From UQRS01 sp050946935 (lineage in GTDB: Bacteria > Bacillota > Clostridia > Oscillospirales > Acutalibacteraceae), in the NCBI GenBank assembly GCA_050946935.1, contig JBMNVR010000004.1:1-64000 (forward strand): DNA of 64,000 nt, read 5' to 3'. Every line of letters starts with the position of its first letter. Within the stretch, counting starts at the first letter, position 1. Under the pieces are notes generated by a model. The model had not been told where the DNA came from. It ran no database searches and worked only from the letters and a program-made list of their open reading frames with translations. Below, piece after piece: positions 17,037 through 25,089 of this stretch. Both the position numbers and the translations under genes were made by a program.

Positions 17037-17068
17037 CATTTGCTTTGCGGACGCAAATGTGTTACAAT
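17037..17068 (+). promoter_or_regulatory. Probable iorAB promoter with overlapping palindrome
   Basis: TTGCTT (17040-17045), a 17-base spacer and TACAAT (17063-17068). The inverted repeat CATTTGC (17037-17043) and GCAAATG (17053-17059), nine bases apart, covers the -35 and most of the spacer, as a repressor operator would. No candidate regulator is adjacent. Confidence 0.5.
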
Positions 17069-17106
17069 ATTTAATCATCCCAAAAGAAAAACAGAAGGTG
17101 GTTATT

Positions 17107-18903
17107 ATGTCAACCCAACTGATTATGGGCAACGAAGCCATCGGTCTTGGCGCGATCCGGGCCGGCGTCGGCGTTGTCACCGGATATCCCGGTACCCCCT
17201 CGACCGAGGTGCTGGAGTCGGTCGCCAAGCACAACCCCGGGCATATATATGTAGAGTGGTCGGTCAACGAAAAATCTGCGCTGGAGGTGGCAGCCGGAGC
17301 CGCTTATGCCGGACAGCGGGTGCTGGTCACGATGAAGCAGGTCGGTTTGAACGTCGCCTCTGACCCGCTGATGTCCTTAGCCTATGTTGGGGTCAAGGGC
17401 GGGCTGGTCCTGCTGGTAGCCGACGATCCCGGACCGATCTCCTCCCAAACCGAGCAGGATACCCGCCGGTTTGCCGAATTCTCCAAGCTGCCGGTTTTCG
17501 ATCCTGCCAGCCCGGAGGAGGCCTATGAGATGATTGGAGAGGCTTTCGACCTCTCGGAAAAATATGGGACGCCGGTGCTCTTTCGCCCGACCACCCGGAT
17601 CTGCCACGCCTATGCCTCGGTCGAGGTGTCGGAGGAGATCCGCACGGTGCAACCGGAGGGGTTTGTCAAAGACCCTCGTTGGGTGATTTTCCCGAAGCTC
17701 TCCTACGCCGCGCACCTCCGGATTGAGGAGCGCAACCGCCGTCTGCAAAGCGAGTTGTCGGATTATCCGCGTAACGCGGCTCTGCCCGGCAGCCGGAAGG
17801 CGGTCGCGGCCGGCGGCGTCAGCTATATGTACGCGCGGGAGGCGCTGACCCTCCTTGGCGCCGAGCCGGCCCTGCTGAAGATTGCGACGCCGCATCCCTT
17901 TCCTGAAAAACTGGCGCTGGAATTCCTCCGCGGCGTGGACGAGGTGTTGGTGATAGAGGAGCTGGATCCGGTGATCGAGAAGGCGCTGCTGCAAATTTGC
18001 GGCAAATATCATCTGCCTGTTGTGATCCACGGCAAGCTGGACGGTACGACCCCCGACGCGGGGGAGAACAGTGTTGACAGTGCGGCGGTGATTTTGGGGG
18101 ATTATCTCGGCCTGCCGAAGCCCCAGCCGCCGGCCTATGCCCCGCCGGAGAAGCTTCCGGTTCGTCCTCCCGTCCTCTGTGCCGGATGTCCGCACCGGGC
18201 CTCCTTCTATGCCGTCAAACAGGCGATGAAGGGCAGAAAAGCGGTTTTTGCGGGGGATATCGGCTGCTATACCCTCGGCAACGCCCTGCCGCTGGAGATG
18301 ACCGATACCTGCCTTTGTATGGGTGCCGGCATCACCATTGCGCAGGGTATCGGTCGGGTGGAGCCGGATACCGTCTGCTTTGCGTTTATCGGGGATTCAA
18401 CCTTCTTTCACACCGGCATCGCGGGGATTGTAAACGCGGTGTATAACGACGCCAATATCGTGGCGGTCATCCTCGATAACTCGACCACCGCCATGACCGG
18501 ACAGCAGCCGGGGCCGAGTACCGGCTTCAACGCGATGGGTGAGGTGGCGCAGAAAATCGACATTGAGTCGGTGCTGCGCGGCCTCGGCGTGAAGGATGTG
18601 CAGACGGTCGACCCGTTCGATACCCCGGCAGCGGAGGCGGCGGCTCGTCATGCGGCCGAAGTGAAGGGCGTTTCGGCCATTATCTATCGCGCGCCCTGTA
18701 TCGCTGTTTCTCGGGCAAAGCCGCCGCTTGCCGTCGATCGGGAGAAATGCGTCGGCTGCAAAAAATGCATCCGGGAGCTTGGATGTCCCGCCATCGTCAA
18801 GGACGGCGGCAAGGCAAAGATTGACGTCGCTTTATGCTACGGCTGCGAACTCTGCGTCCCGGTCTGCCCGGTCGGCGCGATCGGAGGGAAGAAAAATGCT
18901 TAA
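17107..18903 (+). CDS. iorA: Indolepyruvate:ferredoxin oxidoreductase, alpha subunit
   Basis: The 598-residue large subunit of the enzyme that oxidatively decarboxylates aryl pyruvates (indolepyruvate, phenylpyruvate) to aryl acetyl-CoA, reducing ferredoxin. It uses thiamine diphosphate. The N-terminal pyrimidine-binding region holds GYPGTPSTEV; the pyrophosphate region holds GDIGCYTLG and GDSTFFHTGI followed by NAVYNDANIV; the C-terminus is a two-cluster ferredoxin domain with CVGCKKCIRELGCP and CYGCELCVPVCP. The ATG at 17107 follows AGAAGGTGG. It overlaps iorB by eight bases. Together with the tryptophan transport genes and PaaK-like ligase downstream it points to fermentation of aromatic amino acids. 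Confidence 0.97.
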   Translation: MSTQLIMGNEAIGLGAIRAGVGVVTGYPGTPSTEVLESVAKHNPGHIYVEWSVNEKSALEVAAGAAYAGQRVLVTMKQVGLNVASDPLMSLAYVGVKGGLVLLVADDPGPISSQTEQDTRRFAEFSKLPVFDPASPEEAYEMIGEAFDLSEKYGTPVLFRPTTRICHAYASVEVSEEIRTVQPEGFVKDPRWVIFPKLSYAAHLRIEERNRRLQSELSDYPRNAALPGSRKAVAAGGVSYMYAREALTLLGAEPALLKIATPHPFPEKLALEFLRGVDEVLVIEELDPVIEKALLQICGKYHLPVVIHGKLDGTTPDAGENSVDSAAVILGDYLGLPKPQPPAYAPPEKLPVRPPVLCAGCPHRASFYAVKQAMKGRKAVFAGDIGCYTLGNALPLEMTDTCLCMGAGITIAQGIGRVEPDTVCFAFIGDSTFFHTGIAGIVNAVYNDANIVAVILDNSTTAMTGQQPGPSTGFNAMGEVAQKIDIESVLRGLGVKDVQTVDPFDTPAAEAAARHAAEVKGVSAIIYRAPCIAVSRAKPPLAVDREKCVGCKKCIRELGCPAIVKDGGKAKIDVALCYGCELCVPVCPVGAIGGKKNA

Positions 18904-19483
18904 CATATTGTTTGCCGGCGTCGGCGGTCAGGGAACCGTCCTCGCCTCAAAAATCGTCGCGAAATCGGCCATTTCCCGAGGCCTTCCGGCCCACACGGCC
19001 GAGACGATCGGCATGGCGCAGCGGGGCGGCTGTGTCGTCAGCCATGTCCGGATTGGGGAAGGCGTGTATTCTCCTCTGATCCCGAGAGGGGAGGCCGACG
19101 TGATCATCGGCTTTGAACCGGCTGAGGCGGCGCGTGCCCTTCCTTATTTAAAACAGGGCGGCCGGGTGGTGGCCTGCGGTATGGCCGTCAAGCCGGTGAC
19201 CGACGCGCTGTCCGATACCGCCTACGACGCGGGGAGGATGCTTGACTATCTGCGGGCGCAGGATGTGCGTCTGGTCGTCCTGGACGGAGAGGCGGTTCTC
19301 TCGGCCTGCGGGACGGCCAGGGTGCTCAATGTCGCGCTGCTTGGCGCGGCGGCTGCGGCTGGAGCAATTGGTATGACGCCCGAAGACCTCCGCCGGGTGG
19401 TGGAGACGGAGCTTCCTCCGAAATTTCGCGAGGTAAATTTAAAAGCGCTGGAGCTTGGCGCCGCAGCTTACGCGCAGGCGTGA
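18896..19483 (+). CDS. iorB: Indolepyruvate:ferredoxin oxidoreductase, beta subunit
   Basis: A 195-residue gamma-type subunit of the 2-oxoacid:ferredoxin oxidoreductase family, with the N-terminal glycine-rich motif FAGVGGQGTVLASKI and the conserved MAQRGGCVVSHVR segment that contacts the CoA and thiamine site region. It forms the IorAB complex with the preceding gene. Its ATG lies inside iorA, with GGAGGGAAG as ribosome-binding site, so translation is coupled. The last residues end in AAAYAQA; the gene is the usual length. No clear terminator separates it from the tryptophan T-box 50-90 bases further on. Confidence 0.95.
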   Translation: MLNILFAGVGGQGTVLASKIVAKSAISRGLPAHTAETIGMAQRGGCVVSHVRIGEGVYSPLIPRGEADVIIGFEPAEAARALPYLKQGGRVVACGMAVKPVTDALSDTAYDAGRMLDYLRAQDVRLVVLDGEAVLSACGTARVLNVALLGAAAAAGAIGMTPEDLRRVVETELPPKFREVNLKALELGAAAYAQA

Positions 19484-19534
19484 ACGCTTTGCCTTTCCGG
19501 GCGGCCTCCGCCTGAAAAAATTCAAAACAGGGGG

Positions 19535-19563
19535 TTGACAAACCGGGAAAGCGGTGCTATCAT
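19535..19563 (+). promoter_or_regulatory. SigA-type promoter of the tryptophan T-box leader
   Basis: TTGACA (19535-19540), a 17-base spacer, TATCAT (19558-19563). The GCGGTGCTATCAT core is the same as in the thrS promoter. Confidence 0.85.
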
Positions 19564-19569
19564 ACTAAC

Positions 19570-19894
19570 AAATTCAATATCCCTTATGAACGCGGCGGTT
19601 TCGCGCCGTGTAAACCGATGAGTAAGAGTAGTACCCGGTAAAGGTTGTGTACAGAGAGCCGCAGACAGTGCGATTGCGGAGATAAACATACCGGCGAATG
19701 GACTTACGAGGGCAAACCGAACGATTCTTGTAACAAGGATTCAGTAGGGGAGACGGAGGGCCGGCCGTAACAGCGGCAGATGCATGGTTGTGCATCGCAG
19801 AGTGCGTTCCCGATGATCGGGGACGAATTAGGGTGGTATCGCAGAAGCAACAGCTTTTGTCCCTTGTTTTCAAGTGGGCAAAGGCTGTTTTTTG
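19570..19894 (+). promoter_or_regulatory. T-box riboswitch, tryptophan-specific (UGG specifier)
   Basis: The leader shows AGTA near 19632, the AGAGAGCCGCAG segment and its partner arm (19656-19680), and the T-box sequence AGGGTGGTATCGCAG (19830-19844). The bottom of stem I pairs GTAAG (19622-19626 region) with CTTAC (19703-19707). Directly 5' of that strand is AATGGA, so TGG (19699-19701) is in the specifier position, reading tryptophan. This agrees with the downstream TrpP-type transporter. Uncharged tRNA-Trp would permit read-through into trpP-ecfA1-ecfA2-ecfT-paaK. Confidence 0.9.
19849..19894 (+). terminator. T-box-controlled intrinsic terminator
   Basis: AACAGCTTTTGTCC (from 19849) pairs, with G-T pairs and one mismatch, with GGGCAAAGGCTGTT (ending 19889), followed by a T run. 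It starts four bases after the T-box sequence and is the alternative to the antiterminator. Confidence 0.85.
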
Positions 19895-20027
19895 TTCCAA
19901 ATTTCTCGCCGCGTACGGGGCGCGGCGGCCGAAATATACGGCGCCGGAAATTTCTTTTCATCCAACCCCGGTTGAATATTGTTTGATTTCTTCGGCCAAA
20001 ATCCGGCCGTTGTTGGAGGTTTTAAAA

Positions 20028-20129
20028 ATGCCTGTTTTGCTGAAAGAACGATGGCGTATGCCGCGGGATGTACAAATGTATACCGTTTTGCTCTGGCGTC
20101 GCCGGAGCGCAAAACAAAAACAAAAATAA
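20028..20129 (+). CDS. Candidate 33-residue leader peptide upstream of trpP
   Basis: A short reading frame with a strong ribosome-binding site (TTGGAGGT, 20012-20019) eight bases before its ATG, ending 23 bases before trpP. The peptide starts MPVLLKERWRMPRD and is basic, with Trp at positions 9 and 23. The last third of the frame overlaps a hairpin: GTTTTGC-TCTGGC pairs with GCCGGA-GC-GCAAAAC (about 20085-20115). It lies between the T-box terminator and trpP. It may be a leader peptide, a translational coupling device or chance; I know of no homologue. Confidence 0.4.
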   Translation: MPVLLKERWRMPRDVQMYTVLLWRRRSAKQKQK

Positions 20130-20152
20130 CTTTCAGGAAAGAGGTTTTTATC

Positions 20153-20701
20153 ATGGAAAAAAGAGTCGTCAAAGAAGAGGTTAAAAAGGGCCTTTCGATT
20201 TCGGATATTATTCTGGTTGCCGTGCTGCTTGCGGCCGGCTTCGTCCTTAAATTTTTTGCCGGATCGTTCATCAACATCGGCGGTATGAAGCCGAACTTTG
20301 TCATCGCCATGTACTGTCTGGCCATCCTGATCATTCGCCCCAAGGTGTATGAGGCAGCGATCATCGGCCTTCTGGCCGGCGCGGTGTGTCAGTTCTTTCC
20401 CGGCACCCCATATATCAACCTGATCAGTGAACTGCTCGGCGCCACGTTGATGGGCCTGCTCATCCGGCTGCCCATGCGGATCGGGAAGGTTTCGCTTCAG
20501 CCGGTTGTGTCCACCTTCCTCAGCACCGAGCTGAGCGGCGGTATTTATACCCTTTGCCTTTTTGCCTTTGCCGGGGCAGATGTCGCTACAATGGCAGCCT
20601 ATGTGCCGATCGTTTTCTTTACCGGAGTCCTCAACGCCGTGATCGTGCAGGTGCTTTATATCCCGCTGAATGCCGCGTTTAAGAAAAAGAACAAGGCGTA
20701 A
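20153..20701 (+). CDS. trpP: TrpP-type tryptophan transporter (ECF substrate-binding subunit)
   Basis: A 182-residue integral membrane protein with about five or six hydrophobic segments. The INIGGMKPNFVIAMYCLAI segment resembles the GGMKPD-type signature of Bacillus TrpP (YhaG), a tryptophan permease. Here it is followed by two ECF ATPases and an EcfT, so it most likely serves as the S component of a dedicated ECF transporter. The tryptophan-specific T-box in its leader independently supports tryptophan as substrate. The ATG at 20153 follows AGGAAAGAGG. The charged tail KKKNKA is cytoplasmic. Confidence 0.87.
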   Translation: MEKRVVKEEVKKGLSISDIILVAVLLAAGFVLKFFAGSFINIGGMKPNFVIAMYCLAILIIRPKVYEAAIIGLLAGAVCQFFPGTPYINLISELLGATLMGLLIRLPMRIGKVSLQPVVSTFLSTELSGGIYTLCLFAFAGADVATMAAYVPIVFFTGVLNAVIVQVLYIPLNAAFKKKNKA

Positions 20702-20741
20702 GTCATACTGTCCTTACGGCGAATTTGGAGGGGGGAAAGCC

Positions 20742-21587
20742 ATGTCGATCATCGAAATCAAAAATTTTACCTTTAAATATGCGGAGGGTGGGAAAAACGC
20801 CCTCGAGAACATCAATATGACGGTGGAGAAGGGGGATTTCATCGGGATCATCGGCAACTCCGGCGCCGGGAAATCCACCTTGACCTACAGCGTCAGCGGG
20901 GTTGTGCCTCACCACTATGCCGGCGATTTTTACGGTGCGGTTTGCGTGGACGGCATGGATACGGTGGAGGTGCGGCCGGAGCAGCTTTCGGGCGTAGTTG
21001 GCAGCGTGTTTCAGGACGTCGATGCTCAAATGGTCGCCGCCGTGGTGGAGGATGAAATCCTCTTCGGGCTGGAGAATTTCGGCATTCCGAAGGAGGAAAT
21101 TGTGTCCCGTATGCAGACCGCTATGGAGCAGGTCGGAATCGCCGCTTTGCGGGAGCGCAGCATCGCCTCCCTCAGCGGGGGGCAGAAGCAGAAGGTCGCT
21201 GTGGCCGCCATTCTGGCCCTGCGGCCGGAGATTATTGTGCTCGACGAGCCGACCGGCGAGCTGGATCCGGTCAGCAGCCGTCAGTTATTTGAGATTCTTC
21301 GCGAGCTGAACGAGCGACACGGCATCACCATTCTGATTGTGGAGCAGAAGATCATGTTGCTTTGCGAATATGCGAAAAAGCTTGCCGTAATGGAAAACGG
21401 CCGACTCCTCTATTTTGACGAGGTGCGCCGGGTCCTCGACCACAGCGCCGAGCTGCGCCGGATCGGCATCAATGTGCCCCGCATTGTCTCTTTGAAAGAG
21501 GCGCTGCAGGAGGCCGGGGTGTATAGTGGCCTGCCGCCGGTCAGCATCCCGCAGGCCAAGGCCATGGTGGAGGAGGCGCTGTCATGA
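20742..21587 (+). CDS. ecfA1: ECF transporter ATPase, first copy
   Basis: A 281-residue ABC ATPase of the energy-coupling factor type. It has Walker A GNSGAGKST, a Q-loop in VFQDVDAQM, the signature LSGGQKQK, Walker B IIVLDEPTGELD and the switch His in the IVEQK region replaced by Q, a variation also seen in other ECF ATPases. It powers tryptophan uptake with EcfA2 and EcfT. ATG follows GGAGGGGGGAAAG; the gene overlaps ecfA2 by four bases (ATGA). Confidence 0.93.
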   Translation: MSIIEIKNFTFKYAEGGKNALENINMTVEKGDFIGIIGNSGAGKSTLTYSVSGVVPHHYAGDFYGAVCVDGMDTVEVRPEQLSGVVGSVFQDVDAQMVAAVVEDEILFGLENFGIPKEEIVSRMQTAMEQVGIAALRERSIASLSGGQKQKVAVAAILALRPEIIVLDEPTGELDPVSSRQLFEILRELNERHGITILIVEQKIMLLCEYAKKLAVMENGRLLYFDEVRRVLDHSAELRRIGINVPRIVSLKEALQEAGVYSGLPPVSIPQAKAMVEEALS

Positions 21588-22399
21588 TCGAACTGAACCA
21601 TGTTTCCTTTGGGTATGGACCGGAGCCAACCGTGCGAGATGTCAGTTTTTCGGCCGGAAAGGGCGCGTTTATCGCCCTGCTCGGCTCCAACGGCGCGGGG
21701 AAATCAACCCTGGCGAAGCTGGTGCGGGGACTGCTGCGGCCGACAGTCGGCAGCGTCGTCGTCGACGGCGTGGATACGGCAAAGGTCAAGGCAAGCGCCC
21801 TGGCCGCAAAAATCGGCTTTTTGTTTCAGAATCCCGATCGCCAGATCTGCAAAAACACAGTGCGTGACGAGCTGATATTCAGCCTCACCCACGCCGGCGT
21901 GGACTCCGAAAAACGGGAAGAGCGGCTGGCCCGTACCCTTGATGTATTCTCGCTGGATCCGGCGGCCGATCCTTTCACCCTCAGCCGGGGAGAGCGACAG
22001 CGGGTTGCGTTGGCCTCGGTTCTGATCAGCGAGCCGGAGCTGCTGATTCTCGACGAGCCGACTACCGGCCTCGATTACAAAGAATGTGTTCAGATTATGA
22101 ACTATGTCAAAGAGATGAATCAAAAGGGGGTCACCGTCCTGATGGTGACCCATGATATGGAAATAGCTCTCGACTACGCCGACCGGGCGGTTTTGATGCA
22201 CGACGGCCGGATGGTGGCCGACGGCAAACCGGCCGAAATTTTTTATGATGAGACGGCGATGGCGGCCGCCTCTCTCCTCGCACCGCAGATCATCGGCCTG
22301 TCGCTGGCGTTGGACGTCCGGCTCGGCCGGGTCTCCACTGTGGAGGAGATGACCGACGCCATCTGCGTCCGGGCAGGGAAAGGGGGCGTGGGCGCGTGA
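21584..22399 (+). CDS. ecfA2: ECF transporter ATPase, second copy
   Basis: A 271-residue ABC ATPase with Walker A GSNGAGKST, Q-loop FLFQNPDRQ (the typical ECF QNPD/E motif), signature LSRGERQR, Walker B LLILDEPTTGLD and switch His in MVTHDME. It pairs with the preceding ATPase to form an A1A2 heterodimer. Start and stop overlap by four bases with both neighbours, so the three ECF genes are translationally coupled. Confidence 0.94.
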   Translation: MIELNHVSFGYGPEPTVRDVSFSAGKGAFIALLGSNGAGKSTLAKLVRGLLRPTVGSVVVDGVDTAKVKASALAAKIGFLFQNPDRQICKNTVRDELIFSLTHAGVDSEKREERLARTLDVFSLDPAADPFTLSRGERQRVALASVLISEPELLILDEPTTGLDYKECVQIMNYVKEMNQKGVTVLMVTHDMEIALDYADRAVLMHDGRMVADGKPAEIFYDETAMAAASLLAPQIIGLSLALDVRLGRVSTVEEMTDAICVRAGKGGVGA

Positions 22400-23157
22400 A
22401 GGGCTTTTTGGACTATATCCCCGGAAACTCGGTCATCCATCGCCTCGACCCGCGGGCTAAGCTGCTGCTGGCCCTGATGATCTGCATCGGCTGCTTTGCC
22501 TGCGACAATCTGTTTGTGTTGGCCGGTTTTGTGCTTTTCGATCTTGCGATCGGCGCGGTCGGAGGCATCCTGCCACATGCGCTGCGGATGCTGCGGGGAC
22601 TTGTCAAGCTGTCGGTTTTTCTGTTCGTTTTGCAGGTGCTGTTTATTCAAAAGGGAACGGTGCTGATTGCACTGCCGCTTGGAATTGTGCTGACCGACTA
22701 TGGTTTTTATGTCGCGGCGCAGGTGGTTCTCCGCTTGATGGGAGCGACGCTGCCCTTGGCATTGATGATTACTCTGACCAAGCTGAGCGACCTTTCCAAC
22801 GCGCTGGTCAGCCGGTGTGGCATTCCGTATAAATACGCCTTTGCCATTACTTCGGCCGTGCGGTTTATCCCCGGTTTTACCGCCGATCTTGCCGGCATTA
22901 TGGAGGCACAGACCGCCCGCGGCGTTGCGTTTGATACCAAAAATATCTTCAAAAAGCTGGGACTGATCGTGCCCCTCTGTGTGCCGCTGCTGATCTCCTC
23001 GGTGCAGAAGATCGACAGCGCCGCCATCGCCGCTGAGCTGCGGGGCTTCAATCTGCGGAAGAAGGACAGCGGCTATAAAACCGTTAAATTTTCGGCGCTT
23101 GACGGCGTGACCCTGCTGATCGGGGCGGCGCTGATTGCCGTGGGTGTCGTGTTTTAG
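22396..23157 (+). CDS. ecfT: ECF transporter transmembrane coupling protein EcfT
   Basis: A 253-residue membrane protein with about five hydrophobic helices. The N-terminal VIHRLDPRAKLLLAL motif is the standard EcfT opening. Near the C-terminus two Ala/Leu-Arg-Gly coupling motifs (QTARGVAF and AAELRGF) that dock onto the ATPases are present. It starts at a GTG that overlaps the stop of ecfA2. Because an S protein, both ATPases and T are together, this is a dedicated (group I-like) ECF transporter rather than a shared module. Confidence 0.93.
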   Translation: MKGFLDYIPGNSVIHRLDPRAKLLLALMICIGCFACDNLFVLAGFVLFDLAIGAVGGILPHALRMLRGLVKLSVFLFVLQVLFIQKGTVLIALPLGIVLTDYGFYVAAQVVLRLMGATLPLALMITLTKLSDLSNALVSRCGIPYKYAFAITSAVRFIPGFTADLAGIMEAQTARGVAFDTKNIFKKLGLIVPLCVPLLISSVQKIDSAAIAAELRGFNLRKKDSGYKTVKFSALDGVTLLIGAALIAVGVVF

Positions 23158-23200
23158 GGAAAGCGCCTTGTGCGTTCTCGATGAAAGGATGGTTTGCATT

Positions 23201-24436
23201 ATGAAACCAAGCGAAAAACAACTGGAGCTGATCCGCGGCCGGATGAAGGCGGTCAAGGCTTTTTCCGGCGGGCTGTACGCCAAAAAGTTCGCGGACATTG
23301 ACCCGGCTGACATCATTGATTCCGCCGCGTTTGAGTCCCTCCCTTTTACAGAGAAGGACGAACTGCGGGAGGTTTATCCTTTGGGTATTCAGGCCGTCCC
23401 GGATGAGGAAATTGTGCGTATTCATTCCTCTTCCGGCACGACCGGTACACCCATTATCATCCCCTATACCAAACAGGACGTCGATGACTGGGCGACCATG
23501 TTTGCCCGCTGTTATGCGGTCGCCGGCATTACCAGTGCCGACCGGATTCAGATCACGCCCGGATACGGCCTCTGGACGGCGGGGATAGGCTTTCAACTCG
23601 GATGCGAGAAGCTGGGCGCCATGGCGATTCCGATGGGGCCGGGCAACACGGATAAGCAGCTCAAAATGATGGTTGATCTGAAGAGTACGGTGCTCTGCGC
23701 GACCTCCTCCTATGCGCTGTTGCTGGCGGAGGAGATTGCAAAGCGCGGCATCGGGGATCAGGTGCATCTGCGCAAGGGGGTCATCGGCTCGGAACGGTGG
23801 GGGGACAAAATGCGCGCCCGCATCGCAAAGGAGCTCGGCGTAGAGCTGTACGACATCTATGGTCTGACCGAGATATACGGCCCCGGTATCGGCATCAACT
23901 GTCAGAAGGACGAGCCGATGCATTACTGGGATGATTTTATTTATCTGGAAATTATCGACCCCAAAACCGGCGAGGTTCTCCCCGACGGCGAAATCGGGGA
24001 GATTGTCATCACTACCCTGAAAAAAGAGGGCGCGCCCCTTATCCGATACCGGACACACGATCTCTCTCGCATCGTGCCGGGAGAATGCTCCTGCGGTCTT
24101 TCCTACCCGCGGATCGACCGGATTATCGGCCGCAGCGACGACATGGTCAAGGTTAAGGGGGTCAATATCTACCCCGGCCAGGTGGAGGATGTCCTTCGCG
24201 GGGTCGACGGGGTCAGCAGCGAATATCAGGTCATGATCGACCATCTGAACGGCAAGGATATCATGACGCTTTTCTTTGAGATGGAGCCGGACGCGGATCG
24301 GGAGACGGTGGAAACCGCCGTCCGGGCCGAGTTTAAGATCAGGGTTGGTCTGCTGATCGAGCCGAAGGGGGTCACGATCGGCGACCTGCCCAGGAGCGAG
24401 AAAAAATCCACCCGCATTTTTGATAATCGGTATTAA
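23201..24436 (+). CDS. paaK: PaaK-type phenylacetate/arylacetate-CoA ligase
   Basis: A 411-residue adenylate-forming enzyme, slightly shorter than the usual 430. ATP-binding motifs: HSSSGTTGTPIIIPYT, YGLTEIYGPG, and RYRTHDLSRI; the C-terminal lid domain follows DDMVKVKGVNIYPGQ. It activates an aryl acetate with ATP and CoA; running in reverse it would conserve energy from indoleacetyl-CoA or phenylacetyl-CoA made by IorAB, a role known for archaeal aryl acid-CoA synthetases but only inferred here. It is 43 bases downstream of ecfT with its own AAAGGATGG site and closes the operon. The exact substrate cannot be read from the sequence. Confidence 0.93.
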   Translation: MKPSEKQLELIRGRMKAVKAFSGGLYAKKFADIDPADIIDSAAFESLPFTEKDELREVYPLGIQAVPDEEIVRIHSSSGTTGTPIIIPYTKQDVDDWATMFARCYAVAGITSADRIQITPGYGLWTAGIGFQLGCEKLGAMAIPMGPGNTDKQLKMMVDLKSTVLCATSSYALLLAEEIAKRGIGDQVHLRKGVIGSERWGDKMRARIAKELGVELYDIYGLTEIYGPGIGINCQKDEPMHYWDDFIYLEIIDPKTGEVLPDGEIGEIVITTLKKEGAPLIRYRTHDLSRIVPGECSCGLSYPRIDRIIGRSDDMVKVKGVNIYPGQVEDVLRGVDGVSSEYQVMIDHLNGKDIMTLFFEMEPDADRETVETAVRAEFKIRVGLLIEPKGVTIGDLPRSEKKSTRIFDNRY

Positions 24437-24461
24437 GGATCAAACCTGCATATAACGCAGA

Positions 24462-24507
24462 AAACCTCATCCTTCGTTCGGGAGATCTCCGGCGGTGGAT
24501 GAGGTTT
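24462..24507 (+). terminator. Terminator after paaK
   Basis: AAACCTCATCC (24462-24472) pairs perfectly with 24497-24507; the loop contains a smaller GGAGATCTCC palindrome. A T-rich stretch follows. Confidence 0.75.
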
Positions 24508-24574
24508 GTGATTTTATTGGGTTTTTATATGGATCACACGGCGTTTTGGATTGCCTGGAGCTGCGGGGTGTGGT

Positions 24575-25034
24575 ACAATAAAGACGCCCAAAAGTTTTGT
24601 GCGAACAAAGATGAGGCGTCTTTTAAAAATGGGCCTTGCCCTGCTCAGGGTTCGGTTTTTTTAGAAAAGCCCATTTTTCCGATCCGTGTGGTTACAATAA
24701 AGACGCCCAAAAGTTTTGTGCGAACAAAGATGAGGCGTCTTTTAAAAATGGGCCTTGCCCTGCTCAGGGTTCGGCTTTTTTAGAAAAGCCCATTTTTCCG
24801 ATCCGTGTGGTTACAATAAAGACGCCCCAAAATTTTGCGCGAACAAAGATGAGGCGTCTTTTAAAAATGGGCCTTGCCCTGCTCAAGGTTCAGCTTTTTT
24901 CGAAAAGCCCATTTTTCCGATCTGTGTGGTTACAATAAAGACGCCCAAAAGTTTTGTGCGAACAAAGATGAGGCGTCTTTTAAAAATGGGCCTTGCCCTG
25001 CTCAAGGTTCGGCTTTTTTAGGAAAAGCCCATTT
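24575..25034. repeat. Four tandem 119-bp repeats carrying terminator-like hairpins
   Basis: Copies begin at 24575, 24694, 24813 and 24932 with ACAATAAAGACGCC; the last is cut off at about 25034. They differ by only a few substitutions. Each unit can form two hairpins: AAGACGCC with GGCGTCTT followed by TT, and AAAAATGGGC with GCCCATTTTT. So the array is a series of about eight terminator-like stems. The period is not a multiple of three, so it is not a protein repeat; the reading frames it opens are artefacts. It lies between paaK and addB and ends 55 bases before the addB start. Confidence 0.93.
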
Positions 25035-25089
25035 GATTTTGTATTTGGTGTATGACGGCTGTGTTATGGCTATAGAGGGAGGAGAAAGT

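Noticed and set aside
16496..17056. Long N-terminal extension of FeoB
   Set aside because: It overlaps feoA in another frame, is Arg/Pro-rich without family similarity, and FeoB normally begins just before the P-loop.
24575..25034. CRISPR array
   Set aside because: Units are 119 bp and contiguous, with no short repeat/variable spacer pattern and no cas genes.
24658..25089. N-terminal extension of AddB through the 119-bp repeats
   Set aside because: The repeat period is not a multiple of three, the peptides are low-complexity, and a strong ribosome-binding site and conserved P-loop start exist at 25090.
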